Assembly (NCBI RefSeq): GCF_016741785.1
Contig: NZ_JAERRL010000011.1
Span: 62,001-126,000 of the forward strand
Length of the DNA stretch: 64,000 bases
Reading direction: 5' to 3'
From: Streptomyces sp. 7-21
GTDB lineage: Bacteria > Actinomycetota > Actinomycetes > Streptomycetales > Streptomycetaceae
A program made the position numbers and the translations under genes. Positions 8,200-17,365 of the stretch are shown here, piece by piece. Positions within the stretch are counted from its first letter, which is position 1. The number at the start of each line of letters is the position of its first letter. Under the pieces are notes generated by a model, which ran no database searches, was not told the origin of the DNA, and was given only the letters and a program-made list of their open reading frames with translations.

Positions 8200-8216
8200 T
8201 GAGACACGATATCTCA
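8200..8216. promoter_or_regulatory. Probable TetR operator
   Basis: TGAGA-N7-TCTCA, an exact inverted repeat centred in the 66-base region between the divergent TetR and membrane-protein genes. Position and symmetry are those of an autoregulatory TetR operator. Confidence 0.5.
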
Positions 8217-8240
8217 AGTCCACGAATCCCGGGAGGGCCC

Positions 8241-8732
8241 ATGCCGTCGCAGCAGTTGCCCGCTTCCGTCCGCAAGGCCGTGTGCGCCCTGTACGTGGCG
8301 ACCGCGCTGGCAGCGGTCAGCGTCGCAGTGATCGTCGGCGTCGAGGCCACGGACAACAACCTCGCCGAACACCTCCGGGAGGCTTACCCGCAGCGCGCCG
8401 CCGACGAGATCGAGATGGCCGAATCCAGCATCCTGACCTACCTGTTCACGCTCGCGGCGCTGGGGGCCTGCCTGTTCGTGGCGATGGCCTGGGGCAGCCG
8501 CCGCGGGCGGCGCTGGGTGCGGGGCGCCGGCGGTGCGGCCGTCCTGCTGGGGACCGCGCTGGCCGCGTACAACTTCAGCCAGCCGCACCCGCTCGCGATG
8601 ACCGTGGCCGGACTCGTCCCCTGCGCGGCCGGGCTGACGGCCGTCGCCCTGCTGTGGACGCGGGAGTCGTCCTCCTACTTCGGCTCCGCCCGCACAACCT
8701 CCGCCGCCGCGCGCGGCGCGGACGCTCACTGA
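8241..8732 (+). CDS. Small four-helix membrane protein, function unknown
   Basis: 163 residues with about four hydrophobic segments (AVCALYVATALAAVSVAVIV, SILTYLFTLAALGACLFVAM, a third after RRWVRGAGG, and LAMTVAGLVPCAAGLTAVAL). I do not recognise the family with certainty; similar Streptomyces proteins are annotated as hypothetical membrane proteins. ATG at 8241 follows GGGAGG. The divergent TetR gene and shared operator suggest it is that repressor's target. Confidence 0.8.
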   Translation: MPSQQLPASVRKAVCALYVATALAAVSVAVIVGVEATDNNLAEHLREAYPQRAADEIEMAESSILTYLFTLAALGACLFVAMAWGSRRGRRWVRGAGGAAVLLGTALAAYNFSQPHPLAMTVAGLVPCAAGLTAVALLWTRESSSYFGSARTTSAAARGADAH

Positions 8733-8865
8733 CCGCCGTCGGCCGGGCAGCGTGTTTCCCCACGTCCCGCGGCCGGCGAGGGCATGGCCCGCGGCGCGGG
8801 CGGCTGCCGGGCCGGCGGGACCGGGGAATCTCCCGTTCTGCGCGGGCGTTGGGGAGAATGCGGGC

Positions 8866-9570
8866 ATGACTGAGCAGCAGTCCGGTACTGCGGTTAGCGT
8901 GGCCTCTGACGTTCGCTGAGCTGATCGGCACGCTCGTGCCCCAGCTCGTCGTCATCCTGATGAGCCGGATGGGGGGTGAAGCGCGCTACGCCCGGTCGCT
9001 GTTCATGCCGGTCGTCTTCGTGTTCGTCGCCGTGGAGGCGGCGGTCAGTGTGACAACCAGGTCGCCGCGGCGCTGGCCGCTGGCCGTGGCGGCAAGGGCA
9101 CGGTGATGGCCTCGGCGGCCTGCTTCGCCCGCATCTGCCTTGCGGCCACGTTCGTGGTGGGCGGTCTGCTGGCGCTGTGCGCGCCGCTGCTGTCCGAGGC
9201 GCTGTCGGTGCGCCCGGAGTCACGCGATGATGTCGAGTGGTTTGTGCGCTGGGTGTGCCTGGCGCATCTGGTCTCGGCCGGTCCGGTGGTGTGCACGGTG
9301 ACGCTGCGTGGTACGGGCCGGGGGCGGCCGGCGGCCGCAGTGCTGCTGGGGAGCGGTGCGGCTGAGGCCGGGGGCCGTGCTGGGGCTGCCCGGTGCGGTG
9401 GGCTGGGGCATGTGGGCCTTCCCCGTGGCGGTGGGGGCAGCGGCCGGGCCGCCGCCGTGAGAGCAGGCTGCTGCGGCGGGTGGGGCTGCCGGTGGCCGCC
9501 ACCTACGGGGTGATCTTCGTCAGTGCTTCGGTGCTGACGCGGGGTGGTGGGCATACAACCGGGCCCCGGT
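8866..9570 (+). pseudogene. Decayed MATE-family exporter
   Basis: Family-like sequence is spread over different frames. ATG at 8866 opens a frame that stops at 8919; a shifted frame then gives LIGTLVPQLVVILMSRMGGEARYARSLFMPVV; a further shift near 9052 gives QVAAALAAGRGG and the hydrophobic stretches to about residue VTLRGTGRGRP, after which the frame breaks again. The order of segments matches one half of MATE multidrug/siderophore exporters (normally about 450 residues). Several independent frameshifts and the missing half make it non-functional. Confidence 0.65.
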
Positions 9571-10030
9571 CGGTGCGGGCGGATACCGGGTGCACACCTG
9601 GTGCGGGTCATGCGCGGGCAGCCACACCGGCGCCGGGGCCGCGTCAGCGCGGGCCGTGGACGGCCTGAGGCAAGCACGCGACGTGGCGGGGAGCGCAGAG
9701 ACCCGGTGGGCGGTCCAGGAGAGCATCCAGGTACGGGACCCGCTCCGGTTCGAACGTGCCAGGCCGGCCAGGGACCAGCGCGGCCGGCAGCTCCTGGGCG
9801 ATCCGGGCACGTGCGCCCCCTGCACCTCATCCACGTCGCACACCTTCGGCATGCCGCACGTAAGGGGCATCTGGCTCTGGCTGCGCTGCCAGGCGCGCTA
9901 CCGCCGGCATGGCTGACCCCGCTGTGTCAGGACCGGCGGTGTGCCGGCACCCACGGTCCCCGGGAAGGCACACCAGGCGTCCCTCATCCTTGCCGCACGG
10001 CCGCGAAACGCAGGGCCGCCGGACCACAGC
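9571..10030. other. Gene-free stretch, probably decayed DNA
   Basis: About 460 bases between the MATE remnant and the terminator of tRNA-Pro. No frame on either strand shows a recognisable domain with a ribosome site. I saw no repeat of the tRNA 3' end that would mark an integration event. Confidence 0.5.
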
Positions 10031-10066
10031 AAAAGGCCCCCCGCAGGATCGTCCTGCGAAGGACCT
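10031..10066 (-). terminator. Intrinsic terminator of tRNA-Pro
   Basis: On the minus strand AGGTCC-TT-CGCAGGA, loop CGA, TCCTGCG-GG-GGGCCT forms a long stem (with G-T pairs in the middle) followed by TTTT. It starts eight bases after the tRNA 3' end. Confidence 0.85.
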
Positions 10067-10073
10067 CACACAG

Positions 10074-10147
<74 letters not shown>

Positions 10148-10223
10148 GTGCCCGGTGCGGCCGGGGCTTCGGGCCCCTGATCACCGTGCCCTTGAACCAT
10201 ACCGCATCCGGGGCAGTGCTCGC

Positions 10224-11669
10224 TCACACCCCCGGGGTACCGTCCAGGGAGAGCGGGGGCAGGTAGTCGCCGACCAGGGTGCGGTGCCACCAGGCGCCGG
10301 TGGCCCGGCGTTCGGCGCGGGTGGTGAAGCGGTAGCGGTACACCCGGGCGCGGACGTGGGCCGGGGGAGCGTCGGGGAAGGGGTTGACGCGCAGCAGCCG
10401 CAGGGTGGCGCGGTCGCCCGCCAGCAGGCGCTCGGCCAGGGCCCGCGTCCACGCCCGGGGCAGTGAGGGGCTGAGGGCGGCGAACCACAGCAGCCAGTCG
10501 AGGCGGAGGTGGAAGGGCGCGAACTGCCGGGGCAGCCGCCGCACGTCCCCGGGCTTGCCGTAGAACTCGTACTCGTGCCAGCGCGTGGCCCCGGTGAGCG
10601 TGGTGTCCCGCGTGCCCTCGAAGACGATCTCGTGCCGCAGCCGGGTCACGCTGCCGAAGGCGCCGTAGGTGTTGACCAGGTGGAGCCCGTTGTAGCTGCG
10701 GTTCATCTGCTGGGAGCGGGAGAGCATGTTCCGCACCGGCCAGTAGCTGAGCACGGCGGTGAGGGCGGCGCCCGCCAGCACGAACGCGGTGAAGTAGCCG
10801 GGCGGGTCCGGCTGGTGGGCGGGCGGCGGCGGCAGCAGCGGCAGGTGCCGGGCCGCCAGGGCCCCGTCCACCGCCGCGACGGCGAGGAGCACGGTCAGCC
10901 AGTTCAGCCAGGCGAAGTTGCCCGAGGCGATCAGCCACAGCTGCGTGACGATGATCACCAGCGCCGCCCACGTGGCGATCGGCTGCGGCAGGAAGAGGCC
11001 GAACGGCACGACCAGCTGGGCCACGTGGTTGGCCGCCGCCTCGGCGCGGTGGAGGGGGCGCGGCAGCCGGTGGAAGTACCAGCTGAGCGGGCCCGGCATC
11101 GGCTGCGTCTCGTGGTGGTAGTACAGGCAGGTCAGCTTCCGCCAGCAGGCGTCGCCGCGCCATTTGATCAGGCCCGCGCCCACCTCGACGCGGAAGACCA
11201 GCCACACCATGAGGTACAGCGCGGCCGTGGGCGGTGCGGTCCCGTCGTTGCCCAGGAACATCGCCAGGAACCCGGCCTCCAGCAGCAGGGACTCCCAGCC
11301 GAAGGCGTACCAGATCTGCCCGGCGTTGACGACCGACAGGTACAGCAGCCACAGCACGAGCCACGGCAGCGGGGACGCCCACAGCGGCAGCGCGTCCGCC
11401 AGGCCGAGCGCCACCGCCGCCGCCAGCGCGGCGCCTGACCAGGCGACGGCGGCCAGCAGGCGGTCGGAGTACCGCAGGCGGAAGAGGGTGGGGGCCCGCC
11501 AGAACGGCAGCCGCCGCAGAGAGGGGCCGGCCGGTGTGAGCCCGCGTTCGCCGGCGAGCACGCGGAACTCCCGGACCGTGCTCAGGAAGGCCAGCAGGTA
11601 GATGGCCGCGAGGCCGCGCTGGAGCACGAGCCTGCTCAGCCAGGCGTCGTCGAGGGCGAGCCAGTCCAT
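10224..11669 (-). CDS. Lipase maturation factor (LMF) family membrane protein
   Basis: 481 residues with many transmembrane segments in the first two thirds and a soluble C-terminal domain. Hallmarks of the LMF family: GLIKWRGDACWRKLTCLYYHHETQPMPGPLSWYFH, LHLVNTYGAFGSVTRLRHEI, HEYEFYGKPGDVRR and QFAPFHLRLDWLLWF. Vertebrate LMF1 helps lipases fold in the ER; the bacterial role is not established. The ATG at 11669 follows GAAAGGTGG by about 14 bases. It is a single gene, divergent from the CE7 esterase. Confidence 0.88.
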   Translation of the reverse strand: MDWLALDDAWLSRLVLQRGLAAIYLLAFLSTVREFRVLAGERGLTPAGPSLRRLPFWRAPTLFRLRYSDRLLAAVAWSGAALAAAVALGLADALPLWASPLPWLVLWLLYLSVVNAGQIWYAFGWESLLLEAGFLAMFLGNDGTAPPTAALYLMVWLVFRVEVGAGLIKWRGDACWRKLTCLYYHHETQPMPGPLSWYFHRLPRPLHRAEAAANHVAQLVVPFGLFLPQPIATWAALVIIVTQLWLIASGNFAWLNWLTVLLAVAAVDGALAARHLPLLPPPPAHQPDPPGYFTAFVLAGAALTAVLSYWPVRNMLSRSQQMNRSYNGLHLVNTYGAFGSVTRLRHEIVFEGTRDTTLTGATRWHEYEFYGKPGDVRRLPRQFAPFHLRLDWLLWFAALSPSLPRAWTRALAERLLAGDRATLRLLRVNPFPDAPPAHVRARVYRYRFTTRAERRATGAWWHRTLVGDYLPPLSLDGTPGV

Positions 11670-11795
11670 TCCCCATGGGTACCACCTTTCTGCCGCCTTC
11701 CCGCCGTTCCGCGGCCGTGGCCGGGGCGTTGACCTGCGACATCCCCCGGCATAGTTTCATCGCGCACATAGGTTGGACGCGAAAGGCCGCACCCG

Positions 11796-12785
11796 ATGCC
11801 GCTGACGGACCTGCCCCTTGACGAGCTGCGTGACTACCGTCCGGAGATACCCGAGCCCGAGGGGTTCGACGACTTCTGGGCCGCGACGCTGGCCTCCGCG
11901 CGGGCCGCCGGGGGAGGGGAGGCCGAGTACCGGCGTGTGGACGACCCGCCGCTGGCGACGGCCGAGGTCTACGACGTGCGGTTCCCCGGCTGGGACGGGC
12001 AGCCGGTGGCGGGCTGGCTGCTGCTGCCCACGGGGGTGAGCGGACCGCTGCCGGGGGTGGTGACCTACATCGGCTACACGGGCGGGCGGGGCCGCGCGCT
12101 GGAGCATCTGCTGTGGTGCAGCGCCGGGTACGCCCACCTCGTCGTCGACAGCCGCGGGCAGGGTCACGCCACGCCCGATCCTGACCCCTCGCCCGCGCCG
12201 CAGTACGTCGCCGGGTTCATGACCCGCGGCATCGACCACCCCGACCACCACTACTACCGGCGCCTGATGACGGACTGCGTGCGGGCCGTCGACGCGCTGG
12301 CCGCGCACCCGGCGGTGGATGCCCGGCGCGTCATCGCCTCCGGCATCAGCCAGGGCGGCGGGCTGGCGCTGGCCACCGCCGCGCTGGCGGGCGACGCGGT
12401 CGCGGCGGCGCTGGTCGACGTGCCCTTCCTGTGCCACTACCGGCGCGGCGCCGAGACCGCCTCGGAGGGCCCCTACGTAGAGATCGCCCGGTACCTGGGC
12501 TGGCACCAGGCCAGAACCCCGGAGGAGACGTTCGCCACGCTCAGCTACTTCGACGGCGTGCACTTCGCGCCGCGCGCCACCGCGCCCGCCCTGTTCAGCG
12601 CGGCGCTGATGGACCCGGTCTGCCCGCCGTCCACCGTCTTCGCCGCGTACAACCGGTACGCGGGGGAGAAGGACATCGCCGTCTGGCCGTTCGGTGACCA
12701 CTCCGGCGGCCGCTCGGCCCAGCGCGAGCGGCAGCTGCGCTGGCTCGCCGAGCGCGGCCTCGGCGGCGCGCGGACCAGCGGCTGA
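11796..12785 (+). CDS. CE7 acetyl esterase (acetyl xylan esterase / cephalosporin-C deacetylase family)
   Basis: 329 residues, the usual length. It opens with the family signature MPLTDLPLDELRDYRP and PEGFDDFWAATL, then RGQG (VVDSRGQGHA), the nucleophile elbow GISQGG near residue 188, and a C-terminal GDHSGG region carrying the catalytic His. CE7 enzymes remove acetyl groups from xylo-oligosaccharides and other small acetylated compounds and usually work in the cytoplasm as oligomers, consistent with no signal peptide. Other sugar-use genes (xylAB, GH9, GH2) are in the window. Confidence 0.93.
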   Translation: MPLTDLPLDELRDYRPEIPEPEGFDDFWAATLASARAAGGGEAEYRRVDDPPLATAEVYDVRFPGWDGQPVAGWLLLPTGVSGPLPGVVTYIGYTGGRGRALEHLLWCSAGYAHLVVDSRGQGHATPDPDPSPAPQYVAGFMTRGIDHPDHHYYRRLMTDCVRAVDALAAHPAVDARRVIASGISQGGGLALATAALAGDAVAAALVDVPFLCHYRRGAETASEGPYVEIARYLGWHQARTPEETFATLSYFDGVHFAPRATAPALFSAALMDPVCPPSTVFAAYNRYAGEKDIAVWPFGDHSGGRSAQRERQLRWLAERGLGGARTSG

Positions 12786-12828
12786 GGACTCCTCCCCCCT
12801 CCCGCTCACATCTGCCTCTGCTGTTTAA

Positions 12829-12856
12829 TTGCGAAGGCTTCGCAATAACATAGGAT
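12829..12856 (+). promoter_or_regulatory. Nik promoter overlapped by a Nur-box-like palindrome
   Basis: TTGCGAAGGCTTCGCAA (12829-12845) is a perfect 17-base palindrome. Written as 6-5-6 it is TTGCGA-N5-TCGCAA, one mismatch per half from the published Streptomyces Nur box TTGCAA-N5-TTGCAA. A promoter TTGCGA-N16-TAGGAT (12829-12834, 12851-12856) coincides with it, so a bound repressor would block RNA polymerase. The nikA ATG is 20 bases after the -10. Confidence 0.75.
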
Positions 12857-12875
12857 CTTCAGCAGGGAGACGAGT

Positions 12876-14474
12876 ATGGCTCGCGGGATCACGCGGCGAG
12901 CGGTCACCGTCACGGCGGGCGCCGCGCTGCTGGCCGCCGCCTGTTCCGCCCCGTCCGGCGAGGACGGCGGCGGGCAGGGCGGCGGCGGGGGCGAGGAACT
13001 GGTCGTCGGCATCGCCACCGAACCCGATACCCTCAGCCCGCTTCTCGGCTACGGCAAGGACGGCAACTCCAAGATCTTCGACGGCCTCCTGCGGCACGAC
13101 GAGAACCTGGAACTGCAGCCCGCCCTCGCCACGGAGCTGCCCGAGATCAGCGACGACGGCCTGACCTACACCTACACCCTGCGCGAGGATGTGACGTTCA
13201 GCGACGGGCAGCCCTTCACCGCGCGCGACGTCGAGTTCACCTACGAAACGATCCTCGACGAGGACACCAACAACCCCTACAAGGACGAGCTGCACGCGCT
13301 GGAGTCCGTCGAGGCCCGGGGCGACTACACGGTCGAGTTCACCCTCCGCTACCCGTACGCCCCGTTCGCCGAGCGCACCGTCCTGCCCATTGCCTCCGCC
13401 GAGGCGGCCGGCGGCCAGGACGTCAACACCGGCCCGTACAACACCAGTCCCGTCGGCACCGGCCCCTATGTGCTCACCGACTGGTCGCGCGGCGAGCGCC
13501 TGACCTTCGAGGCCAACCCCGACTACTGGGGCGGCGCCCCCGAGGTCACCCGCCTGACCATGGTCATCGTCCCCGACGACGACGTCCGCGCCACCCGCCT
13601 GCGCTCCGGCGACCTCGACGCGGCCGTGCTGCCGCCCGAGCTGGCCGAGGACTTCGCCGACGAGGAGGGCATGGTCACGCACCAGGCGGACAGCGCCGAC
13701 TACCGCGCCGTGACCCTCCCGACCGGCAACCCCGTGACCGGCGACCGCGCCATCCGCCGCGCCCTCGACCTCGCCGCCAACCGCGACCTGATGGTCGACA
13801 GCATCCTCAACGGCGCCGGCGCCCCCGCCTACGGCCCGGTTCCCACCAGCAGCCCCTGGTTCGCTGAGGGCACCGAGCGGCCCTACGACCCGGAGGAGGC
13901 CCGGCGCATCCTTGACGACGCCGGCTGGCGGCCCGGCGACGACGGGATCCGCGTCAGGGACGGCCAGCGCGCCGCGTTCACCCTGTGGTACCCGGCGGGC
14001 GACACCCTCCGGCAGGAACACGCCCTCGCCTACGCCCAGGACGCCCGGGAGATCGGCATCGCCATCACGGTCGAGTCCGGCTCCTGGGAGGTCATCGAGC
14101 CCTTGATGGGCGAGGACGCCGTCCTCGCCGGCGGCGGGAGCCCGGGCGACCCCGACTTCGACCTGTACGGGCTGCTCCACTCCAGCCTGGCCGGCGACGG
14201 CTGGAACAACATGGCGCACTACGACAACCCCGCCGTGGACCGCGCCCTTGAGGACGGCCGCCGCGCCGCGGACCAGGAGGAGCGCCGCGCCGCCTACGAG
14301 ACGGTGCAGCGCGAACTGGCCGACAACCCCGGCTACACCTTCCTCACCCACATCGACCACGTCTACGTGATGGCCGACCGCTGGGAGGGCGTCACCACCC
14401 AGCCGGAGCCGCACGACCACGGCCTGGGCCACGGTCCCTGGTGGAACGTGGAGGAGTGGCGGATCAGGCGGTGA
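12876..14474 (+). CDS. nikA: Nickel/peptide-type ABC transporter substrate-binding lipoprotein
   Basis: 532 residues of the SBP family 5 (DppA/NikA). The N-terminus MARGITRRAVTVTAGAALLA ends in a lipobox AAAC, so it is a membrane-anchored lipoprotein. Core motifs: GIATEPDTLSPLL, DGLTYTYTLREDVTFSDGQPFTARDV, GTGPYVLTDW, FEANPDYWGG. The C-terminus is His-rich (EPHDHGLGHGPWW). Family membership alone fits peptides or nickel; the Nur-like operator and the nikABCDE gene order argue for nickel. The stop overlaps the nikB start (GTGA). Confidence 0.88.
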   Translation: MARGITRRAVTVTAGAALLAAACSAPSGEDGGGQGGGGGEELVVGIATEPDTLSPLLGYGKDGNSKIFDGLLRHDENLELQPALATELPEISDDGLTYTYTLREDVTFSDGQPFTARDVEFTYETILDEDTNNPYKDELHALESVEARGDYTVEFTLRYPYAPFAERTVLPIASAEAAGGQDVNTGPYNTSPVGTGPYVLTDWSRGERLTFEANPDYWGGAPEVTRLTMVIVPDDDVRATRLRSGDLDAAVLPPELAEDFADEEGMVTHQADSADYRAVTLPTGNPVTGDRAIRRALDLAANRDLMVDSILNGAGAPAYGPVPTSSPWFAEGTERPYDPEEARRILDDAGWRPGDDGIRVRDGQRAAFTLWYPAGDTLRQEHALAYAQDAREIGIAITVESGSWEVIEPLMGEDAVLAGGGSPGDPDFDLYGLLHSSLAGDGWNNMAHYDNPAVDRALEDGRRAADQEERRAAYETVQRELADNPGYTFLTHIDHVYVMADRWEGVTTQPEPHDHGLGHGPWWNVEEWRIRR

Positions 14475-15463
14475 GACGTCCCCTGCCCTGGGCCGCGATG
14501 GCACGGCTGGCCGGGCGCCGCGCCCTGGCCGCCGTGCCGGTCCTCGCGGCCGTCACACTCGGTATGTTCGCGCTGTCGGCGGTCTCCCCGTTCGACCCGG
14601 TGCGGCAGTACGTCGGCGCGGGCGTCTCCGTCTCCGACGACACGCTCGACGACCTGCGCGCCAACCTGGAGGCCGACGGGACGTTCGTCGAGCAGTGGTG
14701 GACCTGGCTGACCTCCGCGCTCACCGGCGACCTCGGCGACTCGCTGTCGCTGCGGCAGCCGGTCAGCGAGGTCATCAGCGAACGGATCGGCTGGTCCGCG
14801 CTGCTGTGCGCCGTGGCGTTCGCCGCCGCGGTGCTGTGCGGGACCGCCCTCGGCGTGCTCGCGGCCCGCCGGCCCGGCGGCTGGACCGACCGGATCGTCA
14901 GCTCGCTCGGCTACGTGCTCCAGGCGGCCCCGCCGTTCTGGCTCGCGCTGCTGGCCGTGTGGCTCTTTGCGCTCCAGCTGGACGTGCTTCCCGCGGGCGG
15001 GCTCACCGACCCCGGCAGCGACCGTGTGACCCCCGGCTCGCTGCTGCGCCACCTCGCGCTGCCCGCGGCGGTGCTGACCGTCTCGCAGCTGCCGTGGTTC
15101 GTGCTCTACGTCCGGCAGGGCGTGTCGGACGCGCTCCACGAGGACGCCGTGCGCGGCGCCCGCGCGCGGGGCCTGAGCGAGCGGACCGTGCTGCTCGGCC
15201 ACGCCCTGCGGTCCGGGCTGCTGCCCGTGCTGACCCTCGCCGGCACCCGCGTGCCCGAGCTGATCACCGGCGCCCTGCTGGTCGAGACGGTCTTCAGCTG
15301 GCCCGGCATCGCCGCGGCCACCGTGCGGGCCGCCACCGCCACCGACTTCCCGCTGCTGGCCGCGCTGACGGTGCTGTCCGCGCTCGCCGTGCTCGCGGGC
15401 AACCTCCTCGCCGACCTGCTCTACGGGCTGGCCGACCCGCGCGTCGACCACGCCGTGATGTGA
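14471..15463 (+). CDS. nikB: Nickel-type ABC transporter permease 1
   Basis: 330 residues, about six transmembrane helices. A long extracytoplasmic stretch follows helix 1, as in DppB/NikB. The coupling-loop EAA motif reads EDAVRGARARGLSERTVLLGHALRSGLLPVLT. GTG at 14471 overlaps the nikA stop by the GTGA arrangement and is preferred to an in-frame ATG at 14441 lying inside nikA. It forms the membrane channel with nikC. Confidence 0.9.
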   Translation: MRRPLPWAAMARLAGRRALAAVPVLAAVTLGMFALSAVSPFDPVRQYVGAGVSVSDDTLDDLRANLEADGTFVEQWWTWLTSALTGDLGDSLSLRQPVSEVISERIGWSALLCAVAFAAAVLCGTALGVLAARRPGGWTDRIVSSLGYVLQAAPPFWLALLAVWLFALQLDVLPAGGLTDPGSDRVTPGSLLRHLALPAAVLTVSQLPWFVLYVRQGVSDALHEDAVRGARARGLSERTVLLGHALRSGLLPVLTLAGTRVPELITGALLVETVFSWPGIAAATVRAATATDFPLLAALTVLSALAVLAGNLLADLLYGLADPRVDHAVM

Positions 15464-15491
15464 CGTGAGGTGACGTGATGGGAGCCACGCC

Positions 15492-16427
15492 ATGACCACG
15501 CCCGCACCGTCAGACACCTCCTCAAGCGCCGCCGGCACCGCTGGTACCGCCGGCACCGCCCGCGACGGCGGCGCCTGGCGCGCCCGCAGCGCCCCGCGCC
15601 GGGGCACCCGCACCGTGCGGGCCGCCGTCTCGGCCGTGCTGCTGGCCGCCGCCGTGCTCGCCGTGCTGCTGGTGCCGGTGCTCGCGCCCCTCGACCAGCA
15701 GTCCGTCGATCTCACCGCCAAGCTGCTGCCGCCCTCGGCCAGCCACCCGTTCGGCACCGACGACCTCGGCCGGGACGTGCTGCTGCGCAGCGTCTACGGC
15801 CTGCGGGTGTCCCTCCTCGTCGGCTTGGCCGCCGCGCTCGTCGCCAGCGTGCTGGGCCTGGCCATCGGCTGCACCGCGGGCGCGCTCGGCGGACGCGCCG
15901 ACCGCCTCGTGATGCGCCTGACGGACGCCTTCACCGCCGTGCCGCACCTGCTGATGGGCATCGTCATCGTCTCGATGTTCCGGCCCGGCGTCTGGCCGGT
16001 GGTCGTCTCCGTCGGCCTGACCCACTGGGTCTCCACGGCCCGCATCGTCCGCGCCGAGGTGCTGTCGCTGCGGTCCCGGCCGTTCGTGGACGCCGCCGTC
16101 TCCGGCGGCGCCTCCCGCTGGCGCGTCGCCCGCCGGCACCTGATGCCCGCGGTGCTGCCGCAGGCCGGGCTCGCCGCCGTGCTGATGGTGCCCCACGCGA
16201 TGTGGCACGAGTCGGCGCTGTCCTTTCTGGGCCTGGGCATCCCCGCGCACCAGGCCAGCCTCGGCACCATGATCAACGGAGCCCGCGGCTCCCTTGCCGC
16301 CGGCGACTGGTGGCCCACGCTGTTCCCCGGGCTGTTCCTCGTCGTCACCACTCTCGCCCTCGCGGGCCTGGCCGGCGTCTGGCGCGAACGCCTCAACCCC
16401 CGCCGCCGATCGGAGCTGATGCTGTGA
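15492..16427 (+). CDS. nikC: Nickel-type ABC transporter permease 2
   Basis: 311 residues of the DppC/NikC type, with a low-complexity Ala/Gly/Thr-rich N-terminus, HPFGTDDLGRDVLLRSVYGLRVSLLVG (family hallmark) and the EAA loop SRPFVDAAVSGGASRWRVARRHLMPAVLPQ. The ATG follows GGGAG. The stop overlaps the nikD GTG start, so production is probably coupled. Confidence 0.9.
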   Translation: MTTPAPSDTSSSAAGTAGTAGTARDGGAWRARSAPRRGTRTVRAAVSAVLLAAAVLAVLLVPVLAPLDQQSVDLTAKLLPPSASHPFGTDDLGRDVLLRSVYGLRVSLLVGLAAALVASVLGLAIGCTAGALGGRADRLVMRLTDAFTAVPHLLMGIVIVSMFRPGVWPVVVSVGLTHWVSTARIVRAEVLSLRSRPFVDAAVSGGASRWRVARRHLMPAVLPQAGLAAVLMVPHAMWHESALSFLGLGIPAHQASLGTMINGARGSLAAGDWWPTLFPGLFLVVTTLALAGLAGVWRERLNPRRRSELML

Positions 16428-17365
16428 GCCTGTTGTCCGTCCGGCACATGTCCGTGCGCTTCCTGATGCCCGGCGGGCGGCGCGTCGCCGCCGTGACCGA
16501 CGTGTCGTTCGACCTCGCCCCCGGCGAGTGCCTGGCGCTGGTCGGGGAGAGCGGCTGCGGCAAATCCGTGCTGGTGTCCGCCCTGCTCGGGCTGCTGCCC
16601 GCCAACGCCGTCACGCGCGGCCAGGCACTTCTGGGGGACACCGACCTGCTGTCCGCTCCCGAGGCCACGCTCGCCCGCGAGATCAGGGGCCGCCGCGCCG
16701 GGCTCATCCCGCAGAGCCCGGCCAACCACCTGACCCCGGTGCGGACCGTCCGGTCCCAGCTGGAGGAGACGGTCAGGGAACTGCGCGGCACGCCGCGCGG
16801 CCGGCGGCGCGAGGCGGCGGAGGCGGCCGCGCGCCGCGCCGCGTTCCCCGTCAGCCACCTCGACCGCTACCCGCACGAGCTGTCCGGCGGCCTGGCGCAG
16901 CGGGCCGCCACCGCCCTGGCCCTGGTCGGCGACCCGCCGCTGCTGCTCGCCGACGAGCCCACGACCGGGCTCGACCGCGACCTGGTCGACCACACCGTCG
17001 ACGAGCTGCGCCGCCACGTCGGCGAGGGCCGCGCCCTGCTGCTGATCACCCATGACCTGGCCGCGGCCGAACGCGTCGCCGACCGCGTCGCGGTGATGTA
17101 CGCCGGCCGCCTGGTCGAGTTCGCGGACGCCGCCGCGTTCTTCGGCGCCCCGGGCCCGCGCCACCCCTACGCCCGCGGCCTGCTCGACGCGCTCCCCGAA
17201 CGGTCCTTCACCCCCATCCCCGGCATGCCGCCCGAGCTCGACGCCCTCCCGGACGGCTGCGCGTTCGCCCCCCGCTGCGGCCGGGCCACGGCCGCCTGCG
17301 CCACGCTGCCGCCACTGGCCGACGGGGTAGCCTGCCACCACGCCACGGAGCCCGCCGATGTCTGA
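16424..17365 (+). CDS. nikD: Nickel-type ABC transporter ATPase 1
   Basis: 313 residues: Walker A GESGCGKS (41-48), Q-loop LIPQSPANHLTP, signature LSGGLAQR (153-160), Walker B LLLADEPT (about 173-180) and H-loop LLITHD. The C-terminal oligopeptide-transporter extension PGMPPELDALPDGCAFAPRCGRA carries the Cys pattern typical of DppD/NikD. GTG at 16424 overlaps the nikC stop, and its end overlaps nikE by eight bases. Confidence 0.92.
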   Translation: MSLLSVRHMSVRFLMPGGRRVAAVTDVSFDLAPGECLALVGESGCGKSVLVSALLGLLPANAVTRGQALLGDTDLLSAPEATLAREIRGRRAGLIPQSPANHLTPVRTVRSQLEETVRELRGTPRGRRREAAEAAARRAAFPVSHLDRYPHELSGGLAQRAATALALVGDPPLLLADEPTTGLDRDLVDHTVDELRRHVGEGRALLLITHDLAAAERVADRVAVMYAGRLVEFADAAAFFGAPGPRHPYARGLLDALPERSFTPIPGMPPELDALPDGCAFAPRCGRATAACATLPPLADGVACHHATEPADV

